Assembly (NCBI GenBank): GCA_045866215.1
Contig: AP035880.1
Location: forward strand, 4,464,001 to 4,528,000
Length of the DNA: 64,000 bases
Direction of reading: 5' to 3'
Source of the DNA: Croceivirga sp009797885
GTDB lineage: Bacteria; Bacteroidota; Bacteroidia; Flavobacteriales; Flavobacteriaceae
Shown here: piece by piece, positions 42,593 through 50,833 of the stretch
How positions within the stretch are numbered: position 1 is the first letter of the stretch
Layout: every line of letters starts with the position of its first letter
Made by a program: the position numbers and the translations under genes
Notes under the pieces: generated by a model
Database searches by the model: none
What the model was told of the DNA's origin: nothing
What the model saw: only the letters and a program-made list of their open reading frames with translations

Positions 42593-43348
42593 TTGGAACA
42601 CCCCATTAAGATTCTCATCGTTGAGGATAATGTCATCATTGCAGATGATATGCAGTCCATGTTGGAAGAGATTGGCTATGAAGTCGTGGATAACGTCATA
42701 GTTTATGAGCAAGCCATTGAGGTACTTAAAAACAACCACGTAGACCTTGTTTTGATCGATATAATTTTGGCCTCGGATAAAACCGGTATCGATTTAGGAA
42801 AACATATCCGTCAGAATTACAACATTCCGTTCATATTTGTGACCTCCAATTCAGATAAGGCTACGGTGGAAAATGCCAAAACGGTGAAACCTGATGGTTA
42901 TTTGGTAAAACCTTTCGAACAACAGGATCTATATACTTCCATAGAGATTGCACTCTCCAATTTCAACTATTCCAAAAAGGAATCCAGTACCGATATTGCA
43001 GGAAGTGGAGGGGACAGTTTTACCTCCAATTCCGTTTTAAAGGATTCCATATTTGTGAAAAAACAACACTTGTATTACAGGATTCAGTTTGGGGATATCC
43101 AATTTATAAAAGCGGATAACGTATACTTGGAGGTAAATACTGTGGACAAAAAGTTTTTGGTGCGGTCCCCACTTAAAGACTACTTGGAGAAACTTCCTAA
43201 AAATAAGTTTTACAGGGCGCACAAATCATATATTGTGAATGTAGATCATATAGATGCCATAAACTCCAAGGATATTATGATCAACAATACATTGATTCCT
43301 ATTTCCAAGGATTTTAAGGAGTTCATCATCTCCTCCATGAATTCATAA
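42593..43348 (+). CDS. LytTR family response regulator
   Basis: A 251-residue two-component regulator from a TTG start (MEHPIKILIVEDN). The receiver domain has acidic residues E11/D12, phospho-acceptor D56 in HVDLVLIDIILA and Lys 106 in YLVKPFEQ. The LytTR DNA-binding domain spans about 150-250 with FYRAHKSYIVNVDHI. LytTR proteins bind two 9-10-bp direct repeats about two helical turns apart and activate transcription. Three such repeat pairs lie immediately downstream, between this gene and the kinase. A TAGTTTTG box at 42555-42562, overlapping the menA stop, could give it its own promoter. A strong terminator follows the stop. Confidence 0.93.
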   Translation: MEHPIKILIVEDNVIIADDMQSMLEEIGYEVVDNVIVYEQAIEVLKNNHVDLVLIDIILASDKTGIDLGKHIRQNYNIPFIFVTSNSDKATVENAKTVKPDGYLVKPFEQQDLYTSIEIALSNFNYSKKESSTDIAGSGGDSFTSNSVLKDSIFVKKQHLYYRIQFGDIQFIKADNVYLEVNTVDKKFLVRSPLKDYLEKLPKNKFYRAHKSYIVNVDHIDAINSKDIMINNTLIPISKDFKEFIISSMNS

Positions 43349-43376
43349 AGATAATTTAGAACAGTACACTTCTGGT

Positions 43377-43403
43377 AAGCGGCTTTTATAGGGCCGCTTT
43401 TTT
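43377..43403 (+). terminator. Intrinsic terminator after the LytTR regulator gene
   Basis: AAGCGGC (43377-43383) pairs with GCCGCTT (43393-43399), 9-nt loop, six Ts. It separates the regulator transcript from the downstream modules. Confidence 0.8.
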
Positions 43404-43438
43404 ATGGAATAAGCCTACAAATCACGCGGGTTTCCAAA

Positions 43439-43504
43439 ATCACCACACTTTAAGGGAGGTTCACAACAATATTTTCCAAATACGGCTTGGTGATCCTACA
43501 TTTG
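43439..43504 (+). promoter_or_regulatory. LytTR-type operator/promoter module 1
   Basis: Half sites ATCACCACAC (43439-43448) and TTCACAACAA (43460-43469) are direct repeats with a 21-bp period, matching at 7 of 10 bases. Exactly 27 bp later is TACATTTG (43497-43504), a consensus -7 box. No TTG occurs at the -33 distance, so an activator is expected. It would drive the short RNA at about 43511. Confidence 0.6.
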
Positions 43505-43510
43505 AACTGT

Positions 43511-43601
43511 AATTACTTAACAACATAAAAAGAGTAATTTTTTCATTTTCATATAGTGTTCTCGTGCAAAGGTCCCACTTAAAAGGTGGGATCTTTTTTT
43601 T
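43511..43601 (+). ncRNA. Candidate small RNA A (about 90 nt)
   Basis: Bounded by the TACATTTG box of module 1 and a strong terminator (43568-43601). It contains no ATG-initiated ORF of note. ATATAGTGT at 43551-43559 recurs in candidate RNA B. The 5' end is inferred from the -7 box and is accurate only to a few bases. Confidence 0.5.
43568..43601 (+). terminator. Intrinsic terminator of candidate RNA A
   Basis: A 13-bp stem (43568-43580 with 43584-43596, two G-U pairs) with an AAA loop and eight Ts. No recognisable gene ends here, which is the main sign of an unannotated transcript. Confidence 0.85.
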
Positions 43602-43673
43602 GTTGTAGTTGGCCCATTCCACAAAATGCACAAAACATCGATAAAAAGTATGTTGACATTTCCCATTGGCCAT

Positions 43674-43739
43674 TTCACAACAAAAAACACCGCTTTCACA
43701 ACAAAACAAAATCCCTAAAGGTCATTCGTTCTATTTTTG
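43674..43739 (+). promoter_or_regulatory. LytTR-type operator/promoter module 2
   Basis: Two identical half sites TTCACAACAA (43674-43683 and 43695-43704) with a 21-bp period, then exactly 27 bp, then TATTTTTG (43732-43739). No -33 TTG at the usual distance. It would drive candidate RNA B. Confidence 0.65.
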
Positions 43740-43745
43740 ATGTAG

Positions 43746-43823
43746 TTGTATGAATCCCCAAATCTTACAATTTGATATAGTGTCAAAAAAAGGGCTGTAC
43801 GTTTTCTGTACAGTCCTTTTTAT
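43746..43823 (+). ncRNA. Candidate small RNA B (about 78 nt)
   Basis: Bounded by TATTTTTG of module 2 and the terminator at 43785-43821. ATATAGTGT occurs at 43775-43783, just before the terminator stem, as in candidate RNA A. The 5' end is inferred only. Confidence 0.5.
43785..43821 (+). terminator. Intrinsic terminator of candidate RNA B
   Basis: An A-run, then a 10-bp stem (43791-43800 with 43808-43817, one G-U pair), 7-nt loop and five Ts. No recognised gene ends here. Confidence 0.8.
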
Positions 43824-43872
43824 TATCCAAAAAGATGGCCTTTAAAGCAGGGATTAACAACTTTTAAGGGAT

Positions 43873-43938
43873 TTCACTACTTATGGAGCGGGCTTTACAA
43901 CAAAAATGAAGGAGTGATGTGAATTCACGCTAATTTTG
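43873..43938 (+). promoter_or_regulatory. LytTR-type operator/promoter module 3, for the kinase gene
   Basis: Half sites TTCACTACTT (43873-43882) and TTTACAACAA (43894-43903), 21-bp period, then exactly 27 bp and TAATTTTG (43931-43938), 52 bp before the kinase ATG. The leader contains ACACTAT (43961-43967), complementary to the core shared by candidate RNAs A and B. Confidence 0.6.
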
Positions 43939-43990
43939 AGGTGGAGAGTGCCCCAAATGGACACTATGGTTTTTATTAAGTATTGATTGA

Positions 43991-45955
43991 ATGCTTCTTG
44001 AAGGGAAAAAATTGCTAAATCTTCTGTCAATCCTTTTTTTGGGACTCACGCTGTTATACCCCCAAGAGGAGGTAAGGGATAACGATCCACTGATTGAGTT
44101 TCAAGAAACCGAAGGTGCGAGCAGCAAATTGAAGTTTTTTGTCCAAACTCCCAACAGATACGTTCAAAGCTCGGCCTATGATTGGCTGGAAGCCGTTATG
44201 GTTTATTTGGGTACTGCCGAAAAAATCAAGGATTCCAGCGCGATTTATACCTACAGGCTAATGCAGGCCCAATTGTATAATGATATTGGTGACTTTGATA
44301 AAAGTATTGCCCTGGCCAAAGAACTGTATGATGTTACGGACAGTCTGGACACCCGATCTATTACGCTGGTCCTAAGGCTTTTGGATGACAATTATGGTAA
44401 CCTCCAGATGTTTGACAAACAAATTGAGACTCGGGAGAAAATGCAACACCTTGGGGTGATCGAAGGAGTTCGGTTTTATGATATTTATGCCAGTATGGGA
44501 TTGTATCGTAAAGCGATGAACCAGTATATCCAAACGGATGGTATCGCTGTCCCGGACAATGACCATTTAGGTCTGGCCAAACATCATAACAAGGTGGGCT
44601 ATTATTTGTTTAAGGACAAATCTGCCGCTACGGCTATCAACGAGTTCAATAAGGCACTTGGGTATTTGAAAGTGTACAATAATGATATTTCCAAACAAAA
44701 ATCAGAGAATGATATTTTTGAAAGTGAGGCATTGCGGGCAGAGATAGAAGGGAATATTGGAAAGTGCCATGTGCTCCTAAAGGAACATATTGAAGCCATT
44801 CCCCTTTTGACCGATGGTATTAAGGTATTGAAGGAATTCAATCACGGAAGGTATGGGCAGCATATTATGGACAATACTTTGGCTTTGGCCGAGGCGCATC
44901 TCAAGCTCGAAAACAATAGAACCGCAAAAAGGCTCTTGGATGAAGAGTTTGAAGATATGGGCATCCAACAGGAAATAAAACGAAACAAACTCCTGGCTAC
45001 ATACCACGAAAAGTTCGAAAATTACAAGAGTTCAACGGCTTTATTAAAAAGAAACCAACAAATAACGGATTCGTTAAAGACCAATGAAGTTTCCATTTTA
45101 AACCAACAGTTGGTGGCCATAGTCGGGGACTCGGATTTGGAAAACTCACGTAGGATCATAAACGAACAAAAATTGGCCAATGAAAAGATCCGAAGTGAGA
45201 TACAGGCCAAGGACGAACGAATCAATCTTGTTTTCATTTCATTGATTTTTACACTTTTAGGTTTTGCTGGCTTGGTGTATGCTTACATGAAGAGTATTAA
45301 AAACCAGCGTCTGATAGCAGACCAGAAGCATATCATTGAAAACTCCCTAAAAGAGAAGGATTCCCTCTTAAAAGAGATTCACCATAGGGTTAAGAACAAT
45401 TTACAAATGGTTTCCAGTCTCTTGAGCCTACAAACCAGGAATACCAAAAGCAAGGCGGCGATCGTGGCCCTTGAAGAAGGTAAGAGCAGGGTAAAGGCGA
45501 TGGCTTTGATACACCAAAAGTTATATCAGAACGACGATTTGTCCGTAATTGAAATGCAAGGCTATATCGAAAGCCTCATTAACAGCGTACAGCCCGTCTA
45601 CAAAAAAGGGGGACATAACATTAGTATTACCGTTGATGCAGAGGGAACGGAGTTGGATATCGATAGGGCCATACCTTTTGGGCTTATTTTAAATGAGTTG
45701 GTATCCAATACCTTTAAATATGCCTTTCCGGAGGGAGATGACGACGGCAAGATTTATATTCACCTGCGGAACAATGGCCAGGAAGGATATTTTGAATATG
45801 CGGACAATGGAGTGGGCCTTCCGGAGGACACGGAAGAACGTACCAATAACTCTATGGGGTTACGACTTATCAATAGATTGGTCAATCAACTGCAATCCAA
45901 GCTAAACATCGACCGTAATAAGGAAGGGGTGCGTTTCTGGTTCAATTTCAATTGA
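43991..45955 (+). CDS. TPR sensor histidine kinase of the HisKA_2 type, partner of the LytTR regulator
   Basis: A 654-residue membrane kinase. N-terminal signal/anchor (LLNLLSILFLGLTLLYPQ), TPR-like helices over about residues 60-390 (YRLMQAQLYNDIGDFDKSIA; GLAKHHNKVGYYLFKDKSAA), one membrane segment (RINLVFISLIFTLLGFAGLV), a short coiled coil, HisKA_2 with the phosphorylated His in LLKEIHHRVKNNLQMVSSLL at about 460, and HATPase_c with LILNELVSNTFKYAFPEG, YADNGVGLPED and MGLRLINRLVNQL. HisKA_2 kinases commonly pair with LytTR regulators, and the regulator lies 642 bp upstream on the same strand. The intervening operators suggest the kinase is autoregulated. Confidence 0.92.
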   Translation: MLLEGKKLLNLLSILFLGLTLLYPQEEVRDNDPLIEFQETEGASSKLKFFVQTPNRYVQSSAYDWLEAVMVYLGTAEKIKDSSAIYTYRLMQAQLYNDIGDFDKSIALAKELYDVTDSLDTRSITLVLRLLDDNYGNLQMFDKQIETREKMQHLGVIEGVRFYDIYASMGLYRKAMNQYIQTDGIAVPDNDHLGLAKHHNKVGYYLFKDKSAATAINEFNKALGYLKVYNNDISKQKSENDIFESEALRAEIEGNIGKCHVLLKEHIEAIPLLTDGIKVLKEFNHGRYGQHIMDNTLALAEAHLKLENNRTAKRLLDEEFEDMGIQQEIKRNKLLATYHEKFENYKSSTALLKRNQQITDSLKTNEVSILNQQLVAIVGDSDLENSRRIINEQKLANEKIRSEIQAKDERINLVFISLIFTLLGFAGLVYAYMKSIKNQRLIADQKHIIENSLKEKDSLLKEIHHRVKNNLQMVSSLLSLQTRNTKSKAAIVALEEGKSRVKAMALIHQKLYQNDDLSVIEMQGYIESLINSVQPVYKKGGHNISITVDAEGTELDIDRAIPFGLILNELVSNTFKYAFPEGDDDGKIYIHLRNNGQEGYFEYADNGVGLPEDTEERTNNSMGLRLINRLVNQLQSKLNIDRNKEGVRFWFNFN

Positions 45956-46143
45956 TTATACTACCTTTTTGGCATTGCATGATTGGGTTCAGCTCCGCTA
46001 AGATGATACAATTCCTGAATGGGAAACTTTCATAAATAACACAGGAAATCCCTTACGACGTTATTTTTGTATCATAGATTGAAACTATTGGATGCTTTTT
46101 TCTCGTCCAAGAAGAATATCTTGTAGGGAACAAATGCATCTTC

Positions 46144-47667
46144 ATGTCAAAATTTCTCTTTCAATATTGTTTTGTTTGCTTCGTTTTCATGACCCAGGTA
46201 ATTGCTGCCCAAGACCAGGGCTTGGGGATCTTTACCGGCAATAGGGACATCGGCAGTCCTAAAATTTCGGGTAATGCCTCTTATGATGACGATGAACAAA
46301 CCTATACGATTGTCGGGGCCGGAGAAAACATTTGGGGCCAACGTGACGAGTTCAGGTATTTGTACCAAAAAATCAAGGGGGATTTCATAGCCACCGCCAA
46401 TTTTGAATTTGAGGGATATAATGAAGTACATCGGAAGACGGGATGGATGGCCCGGGCCAGTGAGGCCGATAATGCGGTAATGGTCGGCGGGTTCCTCCAT
46501 GGTGATGGTCTCACAGCGGGGCAATGGCGTGAAAGGAGAGGGGCCGATATGCAAAACCCCGAAGATGATGTTTGGGCGCCAAAACGCTTTTACCAAATCA
46601 TTCAATTGGAGCGAAAAGGCAGTGAATTCATTGTACGTGCAGCACATGCCGGTGCGCCTTTGCAGGAAATCAGCAGAAAAAAGTTGCCGTTCATGCCAGA
46701 AGAAGTATTAACGGGAATTGTCATTTGTTCCCATGACGCCAATACGAAGGAAACGGCAAAAGTATGGAACGTGCGTATCGATCAACCTGTGGCAGAAGGG
46801 TATGACCCTTATAGTGAAGGGTGGATGGGTTGCCGTATGGAAACCATGAATGTTTTTACCGGTAAACGCAAGGTAATCTTTGAAAAGGACAATCGTTTTG
46901 AAGCTCCCAATTGGATGCCGGATGGTGAGCGTTTACTCTTTAATATGGATGGTTTTGCCTATACCATGCCGATAACCGGGGGAGCGCCTAAAAAACTAAA
47001 TACCGGTTTTGCCAATAAATTGAACAATGACCACTGCATATCCTTTGATGGAAAACAGTTGGCCATTAGTCATGGGGAAGGCCTTTCCTCCAAGATTTAT
47101 ACATTGCCCTTATCGGGGGGAACGCCACGATTGATCACAGAGAAAGAGCCCTCATTCCTGCATGGTTGGGCACCCAACAACAGGGAGTTGACCTATGTGG
47201 CGAAGCGGGGTAACGGCGGTTACAATATTTATAAAATCGGCATTAAAAAAGGGAGCAAGGAAGTACAGCTTACCGATGTGAAGAAATACGAACATGTGGA
47301 CGGCAGTGAATATTCTCCCGATGGAAAGTATATTTATTACAATGGTTCCACCAAGGGCGGAAGCATGCAAATATGGCGTATGCGGCCGGATGGGAGCCGA
47401 AAGGAGCAATTGACCTTTGACCAATACAACAACTGGTTCCCCCATATCTCCCCGGATGGGAAATGGATTGCGTTTCTATCGTATGGAAATGATATTCCCT
47501 TAAATTCACATCCATCCTTTAAGCGGGTGATGCTGCGTTTAATGCCTACCAAAGGAGGGGCCATTAGAACAATTGCCCATTTGTATGGGGGACAAGGGAC
47601 CATTAATGTAAATTCTTGGTCACCGGACAGTAAACATATTGCATTTGTAAGCAATTCGCGCCCATAA
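46144..47667 (+). CDS. Exported TolB-like beta-propeller protein
   Basis: A 507-residue exported protein (signal ending VFMTQVIAAQ). Residues about 25-220 form a beta-sandwich like DUF1349/laminin-G-type modules (GDFIATANFEFEGYNEVHRK, TGWMARASEADNAVMVGG). The C-terminal half contains TolB/WD40-like PD40 repeats (NRFEAPNWMPDGERLLFNMD, HVDGSEYSPDGKYIYYNGS, WFPHISPDGKWIAFLSY, NSWSPDSKHIAFVS). It probably binds carbohydrate or protein in the periplasm. TATTTTTG at 46062-46069 is a possible -7 box. It separates the kinase from menC and has no clear link to either. Confidence 0.83.
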   Translation: MSKFLFQYCFVCFVFMTQVIAAQDQGLGIFTGNRDIGSPKISGNASYDDDEQTYTIVGAGENIWGQRDEFRYLYQKIKGDFIATANFEFEGYNEVHRKTGWMARASEADNAVMVGGFLHGDGLTAGQWRERRGADMQNPEDDVWAPKRFYQIIQLERKGSEFIVRAAHAGAPLQEISRKKLPFMPEEVLTGIVICSHDANTKETAKVWNVRIDQPVAEGYDPYSEGWMGCRMETMNVFTGKRKVIFEKDNRFEAPNWMPDGERLLFNMDGFAYTMPITGGAPKKLNTGFANKLNNDHCISFDGKQLAISHGEGLSSKIYTLPLSGGTPRLITEKEPSFLHGWAPNNRELTYVAKRGNGGYNIYKIGIKKGSKEVQLTDVKKYEHVDGSEYSPDGKYIYYNGSTKGGSMQIWRMRPDGSRKEQLTFDQYNNWFPHISPDGKWIAFLSYGNDIPLNSHPSFKRVMLRLMPTKGGAIRTIAHLYGGQGTINVNSWSPDSKHIAFVSNSRP

Positions 47668-47728
47668 ATTCAAATTAGGTAACCTGCTATAATTTTTGCT
47701 TTCCATTATAGGTATTTTTGCCAACAGT

Positions 47729-48781
47729 ATGAAGGCAAGTTACCATAAGTATGTTTTACGGTTTAAACGACCCAGTGGAACTTCAAGGGGAATTTTAATT
47801 GAGAAGGAAACCTGGTTTTTGGTTCTGGAATCCGATGATGGATCGGGATTGGGGGAATGTGGTATTTTAAGGGGGTTGAGCTTTGACGATAGACCGGACT
47901 ATGAGGAGAAACTCAAATGGGCCTGTACCAACATAGCCTTGGGAAAACAAAAGTTGTCTAGGGAGTTGAATGATTATCCATCAATAAAATTTGGTCTGGA
48001 ACAAGCATTTTTGTCCCTGCGGTCAAAAAACATGTTCCATCTTTTCCCTTCCGACTTTCTTTCTGCCGAAATCCCAATAGCCATAAATGGTCTGGTCTGG
48101 ATGGGGGATAGGGACTTTATGTTCGAACAGATCGAACAAAAGTTGAATGAGGGTTTTTCATGTATTAAAATGAAGATCGGGGCCATTGATTTTGAAACGG
48201 AATTGGGCTTGCTGCGATATATCCGAAAACAATTTCCAAAGGAAGAAATCGAGATTCGTGTCGATGCCAATGGAGCGTTTACTACTGATGGGGCGATGCG
48301 TAAATTGGAAATACTGGCAAGTTTGGATCTCCATTCCATAGAACAACCCATTAAACCGGGACAATGGGAAGCTATGGCATTACTCTGTGAAAAGAGCCCG
48401 TTGCCCATTGCACTGGATGAAGAGTTGATCGGGATAACCGATGTAACAAAACGCAGGGAATTGGTACAAACCGTAAACCCGCAGTACATCATTTTAAAAC
48501 CAAGTTTGTTGGGCGGATTTGTTGAAAGTGAAAATTGGATAGCACTGGCAGAAGAGCATGGTGTGGGATGGTGGGCCACCAGTGCGCTGGAAAGCAATAT
48601 AGGCCTAAATGCCATAGCCCAATGGACCTACACTTTAAACAATAAACTACCCCAGGGCCTAGGTACCGGGAGCTTGTTCACCAATAACTTCGATTCTCCG
48701 CTTATCGTGGAGAATGGTAAGCTTTTTTACCGAAAAGGATTATCTTGGCAAGCGGACATAATCAAAACAATATGTACATAG
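47729..48781 (+). CDS. menC: o-succinylbenzoate synthase MenC
   Basis: A 350-residue enolase-superfamily enzyme. Catalytic Lys of the KxK motif is in FSCIKMKIGAIDFE, metal ligands are in IRVDANGAFTTDG, HSIEQPIKPGQ and ALDEELIGI, and the second Lys in YIILKPSLLGGF. It dehydrates SHCHC to o-succinylbenzoate. The ATG at 47729 is preferred over an upstream TTG at 47696; TATTTTTG (47713-47720) lies 8 bp before it. The start of the CPBP gene overlaps its end by 10 bp. Confidence 0.92.
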   Translation: MKASYHKYVLRFKRPSGTSRGILIEKETWFLVLESDDGSGLGECGILRGLSFDDRPDYEEKLKWACTNIALGKQKLSRELNDYPSIKFGLEQAFLSLRSKNMFHLFPSDFLSAEIPIAINGLVWMGDRDFMFEQIEQKLNEGFSCIKMKIGAIDFETELGLLRYIRKQFPKEEIEIRVDANGAFTTDGAMRKLEILASLDLHSIEQPIKPGQWEAMALLCEKSPLPIALDEELIGITDVTKRRELVQTVNPQYIILKPSLLGGFVESENWIALAEEHGVGWWATSALESNIGLNAIAQWTYTLNNKLPQGLGTGSLFTNNFDSPLIVENGKLFYRKGLSWQADIIKTICT

Positions 48782-49710
48782 AACAAGGATACAGAGGAAA
48801 ACTAGGTATTTGGAAATATTTTATTATCCCAACAGTATTTTTTGGATTGACGGCAGTGGCATATTTAGGCATTTTACTTTTGGGCCTGGATGTTGAGGCG
48901 ATAATGCAAAGTGAAATTGAACGAAAAGGGAGTAATCGATTTCTTGCCGAAAACTTGTTGCAATTTACCGCCTTTTTGTTAATTCTTTTGTGTTGGGTCA
49001 AATGGGTGCACCCACAAACACTGACTTCTTTGACAACCTCGAGACCCCGAATAGACTGGAAACGAATCTTTTTTGCTTTTTTCATTTGGGGAACTATTAC
49101 CTGTTGTTTTACCTTAATTGGCATTTACCTTTCCCCGCAGGACTATGTTTTTAATTTTAATCTATCGAGATTTCTTCCCCTTGCCGTTATCGCTATACTA
49201 CTGATACCTTGCCAAACAAGTTTTGAAGAATATTTCTTCCGAGGATATTTGATGCAGGGATTGGGAATTTTGGCTAAAAATCGCTGGCTGCCCTTGGTCA
49301 TCACTTCAGTTCTATTTGGCCTGATGCATATTGCAAATCCAGAGGTCGAAAAGCTAGGATTCGGCATTATGGTCTTTTATATTGGAACAGGTTTCTTTTT
49401 GGGCATCATTACGCTGATGGACGAAGGTTTGGAACTCGCACTGGGATTCCATGCCGCCAATAATTTGATAACGGCATTGTTGGTGACGGCCGATTGGACC
49501 GCTTTCCAAACAGATTCCATTTATAGGGACGTTTCCGAACCCAGTCTGGGGTTGGAAGCATTTATTCCGGTTTTTGTGGTATTCCCTATTTTGTTGGTTG
49601 TCTTTTCACGAAAGTATAAATGGTCCAATTGGAAGGAACGATTGATTGGTGATGTGATGACCAAAGAAAAGTTTATAGCTATCCAAGATGGGAATTCATC
49701 CGGCGTTTAA
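48772..49710 (+). CDS. CPBP family intramembrane glutamic endopeptidase
   Basis: A 312-residue membrane protein with about 8 helices. The CPBP/Abi motif 1 EEYFFRGYLMQG holds the catalytic Glu pair and Arg, motif 2 is FGLMHI with His, and motif 3 is FHAANN. Members are Rce1-like proteases. It is sandwiched between menC and menE with overlaps on both sides (10 and 23 bp), a common flavobacterial arrangement, so co-expression with menaquinone enzymes is clear although its substrate is unknown. ATG at 48772 is chosen over an earlier TTG. Confidence 0.9.
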   Translation: MYIEQGYRGKLGIWKYFIIPTVFFGLTAVAYLGILLLGLDVEAIMQSEIERKGSNRFLAENLLQFTAFLLILLCWVKWVHPQTLTSLTTSRPRIDWKRIFFAFFIWGTITCCFTLIGIYLSPQDYVFNFNLSRFLPLAVIAILLIPCQTSFEEYFFRGYLMQGLGILAKNRWLPLVITSVLFGLMHIANPEVEKLGFGIMVFYIGTGFFLGIITLMDEGLELALGFHAANNLITALLVTADWTAFQTDSIYRDVSEPSLGLEAFIPVFVVFPILLVVFSRKYKWSNWKERLIGDVMTKEKFIAIQDGNSSGV

Positions 49711-50758
49711 GCTCAATGGTATCCACTTTAATGGGGATGGATTATATGAAGTGGCCTATTCCTGGGTAAAGGAAGGGCAGGATTTTGAAAAGGCCGCAGG
49801 TAATTTTCTATTGGAATGGCTTGGACCGTCAGAATGTATCCCAGTACAAACTTCCGGTTCTACAGGTCAACCCAAGATTATTGAAATCAACAAGGAATTC
49901 ATGGTCAACTCTGCGTTGACCACAGGTAGGTTTTTTGACCTTAGACCAGGCAGTTCTTCGCTTCTATGTCTTTCTGCCCAACATATTGCTGGGAAAATGA
50001 TGTTGGTAAGGGCATTGATTTTAGGTTTGGAATTGGATATTGTTGCCCCCTCATCAAAACCTTTGACGGTCCCTCAAAAGCAATACGGTTTTTGTGCCAT
50101 GGTGCCCTTACAGGTGGAAAATTCCTTGGCCGGTCTTCAAAATATTGAAAAACTCATTGTTGGTGGTGCACCAATATCAAAATCGCTTCGAGAAGCCTTG
50201 GCAAAACAGCAAGGAACCATTTTTGAGACCTATGGCATGACGGAAACGGTGACCCACATTGCAGTGAGGGAAATAGGAAATGTCAAGTCAGGTACTCACG
50301 AGACCTATTTCCAGACCTTGCCCGATATTCAAATTGAAAGGGATGAAAGGGGCTGCCTGGTCATTGTGGCTCCAAAGGTTTCTGCAGAAAGGATTATTAC
50401 CAATGATTTGGTGGAAATTAGGGATGACACCCATTTTAAATGGCTGGGCAGGTATGACAATGTCATCAATTCCGGAGGAGTCAAATTGATTCCTGAGCGA
50501 ATCGAGGAAAAATTGGCACCATTAATTGAAAATAGGTTTTTTGCTTTTGGCATTCCCCATGGGCAACTAGGGGAGGAGTTGGTACTTGTAATTGAGGGGG
50601 ATGTGGATGGGGAAATACTACAAAAAAGAATAGATAGCCTGCGAGACCTTGATAAGTTTGAAAAGCCAAAGCGGATTCTAAGCACGCCTAAATTTGTGGA
50701 AACCAAAAATGGTAAGATTCGCCGGGAAGAAACAGTACTTCAATTGCAAAAGCCCTAA
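49688..50758 (+). CDS. menE: o-succinylbenzoate-CoA ligase MenE (AMP-binding)
   Basis: A 356-residue AMP-forming ligase. The ATP phosphate loop is QTSGSTGQPKIIEINKE, the adenine-binding motif FETYGMTETVTHIA, then WLGRYDNVINSGGVKLIPE, and the C-terminal catalytic Lys in TKNGKIRREET. The short N-terminal portion is usual for flavobacterial MenE. It activates o-succinylbenzoate with CoA. The start overlaps the CPBP gene by 23 bp; a heptad repeat array follows 75 bp after the stop. Confidence 0.9.
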   Translation: MGIHPAFKLNGIHFNGDGLYEVAYSWVKEGQDFEKAAGNFLLEWLGPSECIPVQTSGSTGQPKIIEINKEFMVNSALTTGRFFDLRPGSSSLLCLSAQHIAGKMMLVRALILGLELDIVAPSSKPLTVPQKQYGFCAMVPLQVENSLAGLQNIEKLIVGGAPISKSLREALAKQQGTIFETYGMTETVTHIAVREIGNVKSGTHETYFQTLPDIQIERDERGCLVIVAPKVSAERIITNDLVEIRDDTHFKWLGRYDNVINSGGVKLIPERIEEKLAPLIENRFFAFGIPHGQLGEELVLVIEGDVDGEILQKRIDSLRDLDKFEKPKRILSTPKFVETKNGKIRREETVLQLQKP

Positions 50759-50833
50759 GTTTTAACCATTGGAATCTCCCAAGACCCTTCCTCAGGGGTA
50801 ACAAACCTGTAGTCAAAGCACATCGGGGACTAG

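Noticed and set aside
43461..43709. An 82-codon minus-strand ORF in the LytTR-kinase gap
   Set aside because: It is Cys/Phe/Lys-rich without pattern, and it runs through the terminator hairpin and the repeat modules; likely chance.
43750..43845. A 31-codon ATG ORF overlapping candidate RNA B
   Set aside because: It reads straight through both arms and the U-run of a strong terminator, its residue pattern is not protein-like, and the hairpin explains the sequence better.
47974..48615. A 213-codon minus-strand ORF within menC
   Set aside because: All enolase-superfamily catalytic motifs lie on the plus strand; the reverse frame is Ser-rich and featureless.
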